From Erigeron canadensis (taxonomy: Eukaryota > Streptophyta > Magnoliopsida > Asterales > Asteraceae), in NCBI RefSeq assembly GCF_010389155.1, contig NC_057764.1:7316001-7380000 (forward strand): a stretch of DNA of 64,000 bases. The letters are read 5' to 3'. Below, piece by piece: positions 36,164-49,081 of the stretch. Below the pieces are notes generated by a model, which saw nothing but the letters and a program-made list of their open reading frames with translations, was not told where the DNA came from and made no database searches. The translations under genes and the position numbers were made by a program. The stretch's first letter is position 1; every line of letters starts with the position of its first letter.

Positions 36164-38460
36164 AACTTAGTCCGATGCGTTGCTGCAACTATCTTTTATC
36201 GGCTTATTGTTGTCTTTGTGTATTTTTATAGGTATTTACAATGGCAAAAGGGAAGCTTATACTAATCTGTCAAGCCATAGAGAGTTGCATTTGTGACAAA
36301 TGATGATGGAACAGGGGAAGCCAATGCATCAAATTTCACTTCTGAGTTCTGAGACGCTTTTAAGTATTAACCTTACCTTCTTCGGCTTTGGTTTCGTTTT
36401 ACTGTCGATAGTTTATTTCTATAGCACATTGGTCTTCAATTTTATGTATAGGCAGAAAATAAACGGTCAAGTTAGTGTAGTTATGTGAAGATCTATTGTT
36501 TGCACGAATAAGAAATTGTTGAGAAGTTGAATTTCGTGGCATTAATTGTGACACGAGCTATAGATTACAGAAGGTTTGGTTTACTGTTTATTCAGGTTGC
36601 AGTTTTACTCCTGGTCCATCTGACGTTGCATGCTCATTTTGTTCAGGTTAGCTTAGCTTACTATTTCGTACTAATAACAAGCTCTAGCTTAATATATGCA
36701 TACAAACCGTTGCATGACTACAAGGATCACTTTTAGATATATCAAAATGGGTAGGTTGGCTTTTTTCAGAAATGTACTTACAATGTAACAGTTTGTAAGT
36801 CGGTTGTGCATTTTTTTACCCATATGACGATGCATGAGTATGGATAACTTATAAGGATTTAGCTAAAATTTATAAACGTCAAATTGGTTACAAGTTACAA
36901 GCCGACCAAATTGTGGTTTACACTATTGACCATCTTAAGATCCTTTTATATTGGATCGTAACTGAAATATTAGTGACAATGCTTTATTTTTAGCTTATGA
37001 TTTTAGTGTTCACCTGCTTAATTTCAGGTCACTCGAACCCCTGGCCTTGGCATTCTAGAAATATTTGAATGTCAAACCTTTGTCATCGAATATACCTGTG
37101 CTTGAGGTGCTATGTTGCCTTTTCTTTGCACGGTTGTAAAAGATGTTGATGAGTCTAGCCTTTTTTTTTTGCTGCACCAGTGAATCCAGCCTTTTCATTG
37201 GACAATATACTTGGGTCGGTTGGGAAATAGGTTGTAAGAGCCCTTTTTTTTTGTCCGTATCTAGATTTTTCTATCCTGTTCGAGAATGTCTTTTGTTATA
37301 AGTATATTTTAATCAACTTAATTCTTAAAATTTCTTATTGTAATTTATAAGGAAAATTTGCTGCAATTGAAATCTGTAGGTAATAAAAGCGATTCCTTTA
37401 CTTGAACAAGATCATTAGAGAGACTGTTTGTCTTTTACAAGCAAATAACTTTCACCCGTTTTCCTTTTTTGCCACTTTTAACTTTAATAATGATGTCATA
37501 AAAAAAATTATATAAAAATAGAGAGATTCCCTAATCCCTATCACGTGAACTAAATCAAATCAATTCTTTTTAGTTAAAACAATTTGACCCGTGTGGAAAT
37601 TACTACCTATATGATAACATACTCAAATTTTCTGTTATAGAGGTTTTTGTACTCAACTGCCAGCCCTTATTGAATTTGACCTGTCATGGCACTTGCCATG
37701 CTTAAAGACAAGCATCTCTCAATAGACTTGCCGTAATCCTCTACAATTGCAACGATCAACCAAAATGAAAACAATGTCAAGGCGATATCATAATGTATAA
37801 CGAAGACATGACAAATGGGTCGCCCATAAAAAGATGTTGGCTGTAATCTCCATACAAGACTAGCAAAGACATCGTATATAACGAGATTGTTATTCTCATA
37901 TTTAAAAGTAAGATAAAAAAAATTTAATGTTCAAAGTTCATGACTAAGAAGTAAGAAAAACATCTATAAATGTTTAACTAAATGGTCAAAAGCCTTCTTC
38001 CACTGAGATGCTTTCTCAGCGATCAACACACAATCTTTACTCGACTATTCTCTACCTTCAACAAGCGGAAGGGCAACTTTTTTCGACCTCTTTGAATTCT
38101 TCCCAGTATGTACGAAGATCCTTCACATCTCCATTCAATTGTTTCCATAGCAAAACATCTTCATTCCACGAGTTACATACAAGAACCAGCTTAGAAACAG
38201 AAAGTATATAATAAAACTAAATAACAACACATTGATATTAATCACAAACATAATGCTAGCTTCGGATGTCATACCCTGCTTTCGTTTAGATAAGCCATCA
38301 AGTATGTTTCTCAATGTTAATTCCCTATTTTCTAAAAGTGCATAAAGTTGTGTAAGCTCCTCCTTGACAATGTAAGTATATAGGCTTCTTAATACAAGTG
38401 TTTGGTTTGCAATTATCGTCGTCGTCTCACCTCACATGTTTTATATTGTCATCACCGTTT
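36164..38460 (+). other. Helitron interior without recognisable gene
   Basis: Intron-like AT-rich DNA. Short open frames (36300-36488, 36527-36736, 38008-38211) show no known domain. Confidence 0.35.
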
Positions 38461-38490
38461 AACCGCCGCAACGCGCGGGCACCAAGCTAG

Positions 38491-40019
38491 TATATATATA
38501 TGTATACATATGCTGGAGTCAAAAGAAGATATAAAGACCCAACTTGTATAGGGTAGAAAGTAATAGTGAAAGTAACCTAGTCAACTCAGCTTAAAGTGTT
38601 GTCAATGTCTGGACTCGATTGTAACCATCTCGACCAGGAAAGAAGGTTTTCTGTGGTTGCAGGTAATTTAGGTTGGCCAAAAATATCGAGGAAGTCTAAA
38701 TTATCAATCTGGTGTAATCGTTTAGCATCTTTGACCTATTTGACCTGTAGAACATCTAAATTGTTACCTCTACTACCCATTTTACCTGTTTGACCTGCAG
38801 AACATTTAAATTGTAACCTCTGTAGAATTTTTTGTCCCATTAATGGATAGGTAAGCCAACTTTGGTTCCAATGATGAGCAACGCCTTTGGAGAGTATCTA
38901 CCTAGAAAGCTTCCACTATTACACTGCATAAAGAACTATGTCTATCAGATGAAATATTTCCTAAACTTAGGACCAGTAAGAGCAAATCTAAAACCAAAGA
39001 TGCACAATCACAACAAATATAAACTTAATCACCTTGACAAAATCAAACGATGCCAACTTAAAAGTTACAATGACATCAGGAAAGAAAAGTTAAGGAAAAA
39101 AAAAAGACAGACCATGTGCATTTATTCCTTGATAACAACATATTGAGACACCTTTTGCTAACAATCATTCAAAACATTGCTTATCTCAGGCGTAATGGAT
39201 TCCGTCAAAGGGAAATGCATCGACTTTATAGTTTATTCCATAACTAAATAATAAAAATTAGATATTCACTTTTCTTAAAAAATTTAACACCTTTTGAAAT
39301 CAAGCATTTATGAATAGAGTATACAAAAAGAAAAGAAAAGGAGGAAATAATCACCTGTGACCGAGCATGAAAGGGACAATGAAAATGATTCAAAAGTGAT
39401 TATTTCTCACTTCCCTACCTTCCTCTAATGAAAACCGAAACCCCCATCAATCACCATTTTACAACTACAAAATATACCGAATGTAGAAAATCTTATAATC
39501 TAAACTAAAATAACACAATATAACACAAATAGTTGTAATAAACATGTAAGAATGAACGTAGACTACAGAACACTAATAGTTACCAAAGTTGAGAAATATG
39601 TTATCGATTTAAGAAAGATGAGGCAAATGAGTTTAATAGGTATAACTTGATGTCCTACCATCGTGAGTAGTGAATTATAAATCAAATCAAAGAATTGATG
39701 TATATATCCAACACAAACCATAAAACTTACTAAAAAATAGCCCATGCCTTCAACAAAGGTTTAATGCCTGCAAAAAAGGATATGAAAGAAAATTTAGCCA
39801 ACCTTAGCTCAATGCGGATGTGAGTTCCCATCCTAGGACCAGCAAGAGGTAATAAGAGCATTTATACTCTTTTTTATATCATAGAGGAGAAAATCAAAAT
39901 TTAAAGGATCTAATGAACTCACCACATCAGCCTTTTTCAACATCACCAGTCTTCCAAGGTAGACCCGATTTTTTTTATTCCGTTTTCATATGGTATAAAT
40001 TCTCAACACACACACACAC

Positions 40020-40059
<40 letters not shown>

Positions 40060-41230
40060 CCTAAGCGTTTCACTGGAATATTTATTAAAAAGTTAGATAT
40101 AAAGCTTAAAATTAATGGGAAAAAAAGCACTTAATGAAAAATCGTATATATTGATAGATGATACCGTTTGGGGCGCATTTCTTGTTGAAGAATAACAGAG
40201 ACATGAAATCTTGGTTAAGAAACCAATAATTTTTCACCTGAAATAAAAAAAAACATTAACCTCAAAAAAGAATTCTTAAGAAAACCCTAATAACAATGAA
40301 CATCAAAGGTTTCTCGCTATCCATGGCCAAATACTATTGATATATAACTCTATAACAAAAACACGAATTATACATTCACTATTTGTCTAGATAAACATAA
40401 AAAAACGATGGTTATGTATTGAAAAAGGTTATCTGCAACAACAAAACAATTAATCGCTTGTTAATCAAATCCAACAAAAATTTAGTACCTCCATCAGTGT
40501 TATTATTAAATCTAAAAATAAATAATAATGTAATACAAAATTATATTTAATTAGTTTTGGAAAATTTAAAAGGAAAATCTATATAGAAGCAATGAATGGC
40601 TAAGAAATTGAGAATAAAGAATTTTGGTTGGGTATTATAGATTTAAAAGAGGAGAGGAGAACGTTTCAAGAAAAAGAAGGAGAGGGGAGATGTTTATGTT
40701 GCAGACTAAAAAACTTACACTTTAATGGTATTTACCATTCTCTTTTAACAAAGAATGCAGAGAGTCATAACCAACCGGAATTAATAGTACTCGCTTCCTT
40801 GATAATTCACATATATGAACTAATTAACCTCATTAACTACCCACTCAATATCAATGCAAGATCACGAACTCACAATTCATGTATCCCTACATACACATTA
40901 CATACATATATACACCCTAAACGATAATTAAACCATATTACATTCAACATAGCAATAATTCGATCCATATTAATACATAATGAATCACCACAATTTATGA
41001 AATCTGATGCATTCAATGATACCAATTAACAAAAACTCTTCATATATGCATATATATTCACATTTAACCAAACCCATAATTAACATCTCATTTAAACCAT
41101 TTAACAAACCATGATACACATTCACACGAAATCAAGAAGAAAAACATTACCCTTCATGAATGAAATCCATAAATAACCTCATATTTGAAGTGCCAAAAAA
41201 CGATCAGGCCTTCAACTTTATATGTTATTA
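38491..41230 (-). repeat. Right arm of the 2.7-kb inverted repeat
   Basis: Reverse-complement copy of 28817-31530. It begins at the base after the Helitron CTAG end and stops at TATGTTATTA (41221-41230), opposite the left arm's outer edge. The (TA)n run at 40022-40056 is much longer here than its partner near 29993-30006. By eye most stretches match at 95% or better. Confidence 0.93.
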
Positions 41231-41832
41231 TATATATACATATATATATATATTTATATATGTCTATAAAGATTCTCAACTCTAAAAGAGTAAAAGGCAG
41301 TTTTAATGTAATAAAGTTAGTTAAGATCTATGGGAGGGTGATAGTTGATTAAATGATTTTGTTATCAACAGATGAGAAAGGCTACCTAATGTATGCCCAC
41401 CTTGCACCCCTACAATGTTGGAAATGTTCTACTTAGTTTCAGCAATCAAATCCACCTAAGGTTTTCCTATTTAGTTCTGGTGTGCCTCAGATCAAAAAGG
41501 CCTCTTACATGGTACCCCTCTTACATTATTAACAAGTTCACGTCTTATAACTATAATGTAAATATATGATAGATTTGTATATGGCTTGAGCAGGGCACTT
41601 TACGTGTTTGGTGGTTATTAATGTAGTAATGATGATTTTGGGGACTCAAAATCCACTGGTAGCCGGGAGCCGATCATAGTGACAAGGCGTGTCGGTCCAA
41701 CACTAAAGATCAAAACTTTAGTATTGAGGTGACATTGGCCAGGCGAAAAACATGACCAACAGTGCTACGTGGTTCATACATGGCCTCTTCTTTCAAGCTG
41801 ATGATCCTTGTAGGTATAAATCCTGCAACAAG
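41231..41832. other. Unassigned spacer between palindrome and Harbinger
   Basis: It begins with a (TA)n-rich stretch, then unique-looking sequence. No gene recognised. It continues at 43949 on the other side of the Harbinger element. Confidence 0.4.
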
Positions 41833-41835
41833 TTA

Positions 41836-43945
41836 GGGTGGGGGGAGGGCTTCCCCACTCCTCCCCTCCCCGATTTTTCTTCTCCTCCCCTCCCCGATTG
41901 CTAGGAGCACTTCGCCACCTATCCCCTCCCCTCCCCACTCTTTTCTATTTAATTTTATTTCTATTTATTTTTAAAACTAAAACATTTTATTTAATAAATT
42001 AAAACTAATACAAATATCAAATATAAAACAAACAACAAAATAAAACATCAAAGTACAATATTAAACGAAACGACAACACAATACATAAATAAACTAGCGA
42101 TCGATGTCCGGGATGAATGTGCGATGAATATGGTCAATGAGATCCATCTTAAGATCCTCGTGAACATTTGGGTTCTGTATCTCAAACAGTCGTTCATCCG
42201 ATGGCTGTGGCGCAACCGGGGGATCTGGAATGTAATCAGGACTTATAGCGTGGTCCTCGTCTTTTAAAATCATGTTGTGAAGAATACAACACGCATACAT
42301 AATCTTACGGATGGGTGTTTCTTCCATTTATCGTGCGGGTTCTCTAAGTATTTTCCATTTTTTTTATAATACCAAAAGCTCGCTTCACATCCTTTCTTGC
42401 AGCCTCCTGTGCCTTAGCATATCGAATCCTTTTCTCACCGGTTGGATGGGAAATCGTTTTCACAAACATCGCATATCTTGGGTAGATCCCATCCACGAGA
42501 AAATACGGTTACTGATATTCGATTCCATTTACAGTGAAAGGAACCAACGGTGCTGTGTCGTCTTCAAAAGGATTGAACAAAGGAGATTGGTTCAACACAT
42601 TAATGTCGTTGTTTGAACCGGCAACACCAAAGTATGTGTGCCAAATCCAACAATCCTGTGATGCAACTGCTTCAAGCGATATCGTCGGCCCGTGATGATC
42701 ACCTCGCGTGTACTGGCCACGCCAAGCTACTGGACAATTATCCCAAGCCCAGTGTGTACAATCAAGACTCCCTATAAACACATTTATTAAACCGAAAATA
42801 TTAACTAAGCTACGTAATATATATATATATATACATATATACATTATTAACTAAACTACGTAATATATATATGTATACATATATACATTATTAACTAAAC
42901 TACGTAATATATATATATATACATATATACATTATTAACTAAACTACGTAATAATTATATACATATATACATTAAGTAAATATATATATATATATATTAA
43001 GTAAAGATATACCTAACATGCCGGGGAAACCATGATAAGACGCATGATGATCAAGAATGCGTTGCGTATCAGTACGCGTTGGCCTACGCAAATATTCATG
43101 CCGATATAACTTAATGACTCCATCACAAAAAGCATTAAGGGTGTCATGTGACGATCTTTCCGACATATTTAGGTAATCATCTAAACTGTCGGGATTACTA
43201 CCGTATCCTAACTGGCGAACTGCAGATGTGCATCTCTGTAAAGCCGAAAACCCCCATTTACCACGAGCGTCGATCTTCCTTTGAAAAAAACTAAAATTGT
43301 TTTCCAAATTTGAAGCTATCTTCACAAACAACCGTCTACTCATACGAAACCGTTGTCTAAAAAAATTCTCATTAAATTTCGGTTCCTCGACAAAATAATC
43401 TCGAAAAAGACGGTTGTGAGACTCACCACAATCGTCGCGTCTTGTATACGTTCTTGAAGAGGAGGCCGTATCATGGACATCTTGTTGAATCACATAATGC
43501 ACCATTGTGAATAGATTAATATACCGTTCCGTCTCGTCGGATGAACTCGAGTCCGATTGGAAATTTGGGGGTGTTGGGCCGTGATTGTCAAGAAATAAAG
43601 GATTGTTGAAGAAAGGGTTCATGATTCCGAAAATATAGATATATGTGTGTGTTATTTGTTTGTCTTATTTGTGTGTGTGATTTGTGTGTTGAAAGAAAAA
43701 AAAAACCGAAGTGCAGAAACAAAAAAGAAAGAAGAAGGAAAGAAGAAGGAAGAGAGAGAGAGAGAGACGTTTTGATGTGGGCCCCATGTTTTTTTTTTTT
43801 TTGTAACAGTCGAATTCAAAGGCACGGGATTCGGCACCACGCTCCCCACTACGCTCCCCTCCCCACCGGTACCGGAGGGTCGGAGCTTTGTTCCATCCGG
43901 TACCGACCCGGTACCGGTCCCCTCCCCATACGACTCCGTCCACCC
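41836..43945 (-). mobile_element. PIF/Harbinger DNA transposon
   Basis: 2110 bp flanked by TTA (41833-41835 and 43946-43948), the standard PIF/Harbinger target duplication. The ends are inverted: GGGTGGGGGGAG on the left and GGGTGGACGGAG on the complement of the right. Subterminal C-rich runs (CTCCCCTCCCC) occur at both ends. It contains only a DDE transposase; the Myb-like second protein that such elements usually encode was not found. Confidence 0.9.
42094..43622 (-). pseudogene. Harbinger DDE transposase, broken
   Basis: ATG at 43622. Exon 1 (about 43012-43622) has NRLFRDYFVEEPKFNENFFR and RPTRTDTQRILDHHASYHGF. An intron full of TA repeats (about 42774-43011; GT donor after ATG-TTA-G, acceptor TTTATAG) joins in phase to GSLDCTHWAWDNCP, which holds the first catalytic Asp. 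A TAA at 42509-42511 cuts the chain after GIEYQ. Downstream lie LVDGIYPRYAMF (second Asp region) and AQEAARKDVKRAFG (Glu region), then a frame loss, then the C-terminal piece IMYACCILHNMILKDED ending at 42094. Related plant nuclear proteins are ALP1-like. It is inactive as read. Confidence 0.9.
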
Positions 43946-43948
43946 TTA

Positions 43949-44678
43949 GGCATATTGTGTTATGTAACATGTAGTATTTGAATCTACATAATATCAAATT
44001 CTGACAATATATTCTCTATTTAGGGTAATTGCTTATTTTGCTATGTTGTTATATTGTAAATAATATTTATGTATACAAATATGTATGTGAGTATAATATG
44101 TTATAATTTAAAAACTATAAAGTCAGAATTAAATCCTAAAAGGGTTGGAGCTGTTTGGGCTAAAAAGAAAGATGAAAATGGAACACTGTTGTGTGCGGTC
44201 GTAATCCCATGAATCCAATCGAGCCATAACGGCCTTTGTTGTTGCTTAATATTGTTACGTCTTCCCTTTCTTTACTACTAATTTACGATTTCATGTATGT
44301 ATAATGGATATGAGAAAGTGAGCCTCCTTATATATATATAATAACAATACACATGCTTACCATTGCAAATAAGTGTAAGTGAAAGAGCCTATACGATTGG
44401 CAGTTCGAGGCCATTCCAAAACTACACCAAGTTTTCACTCTTTTACACGACACTCGATCATAGACGTGAATCACAACTGTTTACTTTGCCGTGCAGCGCA
44501 TGGGTCTTCACTACTATTTGTAAACAAAAAATGATTATTAATAGAAGTGACTCATTATATGAGACTTACAAAGAAGATTTGTATCCATTTGTAGCATCTT
44601 TGTCTGTTATACATATGACATAGAAGGTCAATAAGGAAGGCAGATAGTTTACGTCAATTGGTTTCTATTGCGATAAAA
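43949..44678. other. Spacer with a degenerate Helitron 3' end
   Basis: At 44487-44516 the sequence TTGCCGTGCAGCGCATGGGT, then CTTCACTACTA, resembles the 3' end of the Helitron at 49900-49928 (CCATGCAACGCACGGGCATT, then CACTCTAG). The final CTAG is altered and the hairpin is weakened. It is probably an older Helitron remnant; its start was not found. No gene seen. Confidence 0.4.
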
Positions 44679-45594
44679 TCTATATATATCTAAAAGTTCT
44701 ATCAAGCAAGTGGAAAAATTGACGTATTATTGACGATTTATCGATTGGTACTTAATAGATGTAATTAGGTTCCTTTAGAATATTTAATGTGCAAATATAA
44801 ATGATTAACTTTTTTTTGTTTAGCCCCGAAAATCTATATTGAAATGTACATGTGAATTATCTTCCTATAGACTATTTAATGTGTCAATATAAATGATGAA
44901 GTTTAACGTGAAGGGTCATGTTGTTTTTGATGATTTCAGTTCTGTTATATGTTTGTATATCTAAAAGTTCATATCCGGTATGAATAATCCACTCATTCTT
45001 GAGTTGTGTTGTAAATAAGGTTTAATGTATAAATTTGGTTGTAAATAAGATTACCGGCTGACCCGGTCAAGCCATCAAAACACTTGTACAACGACTAAAA
45101 ACCAAAAAGTCAAAAAGAAAAAATATGAACAAAATAAAATCAAAAATAAAAATTTAGGGTATTCTTAACTTCACTTTGTTCGGTTGAAATTCATCAATTA
45201 CAAGGTCCAGTTTAGGAAGTCAAAAACGCGTGCTTTCTCTCCAATTTATTTAAATTAATTCCTCTTCTTATCAAGTAAATTCTATTATTTTTAGGTGAGA
45301 ATATTTTTCATTTATTTATTTTTAATTTTCATATAATTTTCTTTTATGCATTCGGTAGTTTATGGCATGAAAAAATAATGATGGGTTGGTTCATTGATTT
45401 AACTCACGTTGATTCATATTCCCATCATTAATGAGAATTCTTAAAGACATAAACTACATTCAAGAAACATCGGTTACAGATGATGTATATATAAATATAC
45501 AATACAATTTGGGCTTCGTTAGTTTGTGCTCTGTATAAAAGGTGTTCTTTTCTTCCTGATATATTTTACGTTTCTTCTTTGTTGTTGGGTTCAC

Positions 45595-47399
45595 ATGGCA
45601 GGCCTTAAGCTTCGAGCCATCCCTGTCGGGCAATCTGGTGTGCTACTAAGCGAACTTCAGAAAGGGTCTGAAGGGCCTGTGACGGTCATGGTTTGTCGAA
45701 AATGGGACGTCATAAATAATAATCAAGCGTACATGAGTACCGTATTGTCGCTAATGAACAGGTATGTTAATGGTGTGTTTACTGTGTCAATTGATGTTAT
45801 ATTTGCTAAGTTTCGTCTTTTTTGATGCATCTTATTGTGCAGGCAAATATGATTTACTGTACCGCAAAGCATAAAACGTCGTTCAAATTCGTTGAGCGGA
45901 TGAAGGAGGGCTGTCTATACACACTGGCTGGGTTTAATGTTGTGCTTAACAGGAAGGACTTTCGCATCTTGGCAGACGCTGTATACATGATTGAATTGGA
46001 CGGGAATACGACGATAAAAAAGACTACTGGTGACGTCACAAGATTTGTGCGGTATGCTTTTCAGTCATGCCCGTTTGAAAAGCTTGTGCCAACAAATAAC
46101 ATATATTTGGTTGGTATGGTTCTTTTCTCTGCCTATTTTATTATGGTAATGACATATAGCATATATTTGGTACGTCTTTCGGCATTGACGGTGGGCGTGC
46201 TCCTGATAGTACATGTCATATGTATGCCCGTCAGGCCTTTGGATCTGAATTTGTTGTATATATTGGAACTGTTTATCATTTCTGCCTTTGATTTACCTGT
46301 CCTTAAGGCGCAATTGTTTATGCCTGTTCCCATCGACTGTACATATATATATAGAAATTTAAGACTGCGTTTGATGTTATTGTATTTTATGTGTTTACGA
46401 TTGTGACCCCCGTCTTCTGTTGAACGCCAATTTGCAGACGTCATGGGTTATGTCCTGTACGCTGGTGGGCCTATAACAAAGTCTACGGGCGCGCAAACTG
46501 TTGAGTTTCTTCTGACCAACGAAGAGTATGTCACCTTACCATTATTTCCCCGCTTATTTCTATTCTGTTTTTTGTCCCGTTCTGGCCCGGTCATCTCTAT
46601 CTTGCATTTGCTCAGCATGTGCAACTTGCTGATGTTCGTTTATGACTATTTGTAGTGGCCTGCAAGTCCCTATCACATTATGGGGTCTGACTGGAGAGAC
46701 TTTTCTCAAAAAGAAAAGGAACGAAACCGGGCGCCTATGTATGCATGCTCACTGCCATGAATCCAAAAAAATATGGTGGTGAGTTTCTAGCACGTGTTGT
46801 ATGTGTGTACGTATTTGCTGTTTGTTGGTCTAATATTGGCGCTCTAATCTGCAGGTGAGCTGGGGTTATCAAGCACCGCATCGACTCAAATTCTTAATGA
46901 TGCTAAGTTGCCACCTTTACAAATGTTCAAGGCTCCCCTTGGGTTGTGCTTTTGCTTCTTTACTACATATTTTCGAACAAAGTTGTTTGTTTTAAGCATG
47001 ACAAATCTCACTTTTGCCTTGCAGTGAGGAGGATCACAGCGCAAGGCGAACGGCCCCTGTTGAAACTGTCCTAAGTGTTGCCTCTCTTGCTTCACTTTTT
47101 AAATGGGGGCGTGATAATATGAGCGGGAAGGAAAAGGGTACTGGGGTAATGTCATGTGAACACTTACTGTTGCTCTTTATTAGTTAAAATTCATACATAT
47201 TACTGAATGGTTCACTTTTGACTTTATCTATGCAGAGTGTGGTCTTCAAAAATGTGTTGGAAATTGTGAACGTGCGCACTAGGACAGGCTGGTACCTCAT
47301 AACTTGCACAAGCGGCCGTTGTCGAAAAGGACTTACCAGGACTTTGGACGGATTTTGGTGCAAAGGCTATAAATCCAGTGTGCTATATCCTCAAATCTG
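45595..47399 (+). pseudogene. RPA1-like single-stranded DNA-binding protein gene in the Helitron
   Basis: Exons, by GT-AG and homology: 45595-45761, 45843-46113, 46438-46525, 46656-46778, 46855-46942, 47025-47145 and 47236-47399. Recognisable stretches are VTVMVCRKWDV, MIYCTAKHKTSFKFVERMKE, YMIELDGNTTIKK, GYVLYAGGPITKSTGAQTVE, LQVPITLWGLTGETFL and GELGLSSTASTQI. A zinc-finger-like WYLITCTSGRCRKG then DGFWCKGYK follows. This is the OB-fold order of RPA 70-kDa subunits. Two single-base lesions are visible: the exon 1/exon 2 phases disagree by one, and one extra G at about 46729-46732 shifts exon 4. Exon 7 may continue into exons I could not place. In Helitrons such proteins are thought to bind single-stranded transposition intermediates. 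Confidence 0.85.
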
Positions 47400-48444
47400 G
47401 TATGTATTATTTCCACGTGATTTCCGAAATACAAATTATGTTGCTTATTGTGGTAAGAGGGACCAAGACAAAACTATATTCGCAAAGGTAGCCCAACTTT
47501 GACCACCTAATTATATGACGCTTAATAGAATAAATATACTAACGTAAACATACAATTTTGATTACGAGAACAAAGTTTATATATTTATGGATGGTTTCTC
47601 GGCAATATAGGGGTAAATGTAGAGGATGCTGCTACTTTGAAATCTAAGAGTCGTTTAGAGGAACTAAGAAGAAACTGAGATCAAGCGTCCACATAATTAA
47701 TACGAGGCTGCAGTAGCTTAGAGGAATAGCTGATATGTTATTTGGATATTATAGTAAACAAAACAATTTTGACGTTACAAATACAAGAGACATAAACATA
47801 TTTATAATAAATTCTACCCTTTAGAAACTAACCATGTTTATAATAAACTCTTTAGTGTAACATGTTTTTACTCCTTACGAATTGAAGATGTTCTAATAGG
47901 GTACATGTAATTCACATTAACGATGCAACATTTTAACAACATTTGAAAGTTTGTTGTTTATCAGTTTTTAATAAACAAGTACGTGGTGTATATGAACACT
48001 AACAGAACTTGGAACAAAGCATCACTAGCAACATTTGAAAGTTTAATTTCATAAGTTTTTTAATGAATAACTCCAGGGTGAATTTTGATTTTTATTACTA
48101 TCCTTGAACATGAACATCTACTTTGATACAATCTATATATAAAAAAAAGTCGGCCCAACTCAAATACATCCACTCAAACATGATCAATAGAAAATAGTAT
48201 TTAAGCCCACAAAGAAACGCTATACCTTCACCTTTAGCCAAAAAGAAAACGCATATCACAATCATCAATTCTAACAGTTGTAAACAAAAAATTAAAAAAT
48301 ATATATACATACAAAATATGAAGAGGCATAGGTTATTCACTTTACCCTTACAAACGAGCAATATATCTCAAACAAATCCTATATCAATTTACGGTTCTCT
48401 TTTCAAACATACACATAGTCCTTCCAAATCATCAATAAAAACCA

Positions 48445-49081
48445 ATGTCGACCTCCTCTTCACGTAATGGTCCTTCACAGAAAAAAAATCTGACTAAGAA
48501 TATGATTCTGAAAACCAAAAATACAACAATAACCATCAAAATCGAAGAACACGAGCAAAATAAAAGGGTAATACAGGCTTTCGAAATGTATACTCCTCTC
48601 TTATGCATGAGAAGCAGCCTATCTTGAATCATTCTTCATCAGAAGATGAAGAAGATAATGTCCTGTTGAGCCAGAGAAAGTCGCTTATGAAACGAACAAA
48701 ACAGATTGACACACCCGTCAAAACAGAACACAAGAGGTCCGGCGACAAGGGTAAAGGTAACATGTCACATTAATACATACTCAATAACACAATTGTACTT
48801 CTTAAATATAAATGTACACACCCTTGCTTAATTATCATATTACCTATCAATCTTCAACTTTACCTTTCGATCTTCACGTACGACTCGAAGACGCAGCACT
48901 AACATACTTATTATTCTTCAATTTTACAGGTCCTATGCAATTTCCAAATGGAGTCACAGATGATGAGGAGTCCGATGACGATCAAGACAACATGATATTA
49001 CGGTACGTTAGGAGGAAACATAACAAACTAAACCCTTGTGACGAAGAAGGATCGGAATTTCACCCAATAATTATAACTTAA
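48445..49081 (+). pseudogene. Hypothetical acidic-tail exons at the Helitron 3' side
   Basis: An ATG at 48445 opens a Ser/Lys-rich stretch. Another open piece at 48930-49081 reads GPMQFPNGVTDDEESDDDQD and ends in a stop at 49079. A plausible GTAAAG donor (about 48750) and TTTTACAG acceptor (about 48929) lie between, but stops interrupt the first piece. It could be the 3' exons of the RPA-like gene or a second captured gene. No domain recognised. Confidence 0.35.

Larger units (their letters stand above)
31531..38490 (+). mobile_element. Helitron inserted at the centre of the palindrome
   Basis: The 5' side TATATATACCCTTATAAAGG is typical of plant Helitron starts, although the exact first base merges with the TA run. 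The 3' end is CTAG (38487-38490) followed by T. A GC-rich segment with CCGC...GCGG (38463-38478) stands upstream, matching the 3' subterminal hairpin. No Rep-helicase coding was found, so it is non-autonomous. It carries AP2-like exon fragments and a solo LTR. Without the solo LTR and its duplication it would be about 3.8 kb. Confidence 0.75.

Noticed and set aside
29120..40927. Nearly identical small proteins at 29120-29419 / 40628-40927, 31228-31425 / 38596-38793 and 30285-30467 / 39563-39745
   Set aside because: Their similarity follows from the inverted repeat itself. They have no known domain and no coding signature beyond being duplicated DNA.
42311..42616. Plus-strand open frames over the Harbinger transposase, and 43643-43997 on both strands
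   Set aside because: They are antisense to the transposase or sit in the purine-rich subterminal region; no protein similarity seen.
45822..46406. 194-aa frame taken as a single protein
   Set aside because: Only its first two thirds are an RPA-like exon; the rest reads through an intron after the GT donor at 46114.
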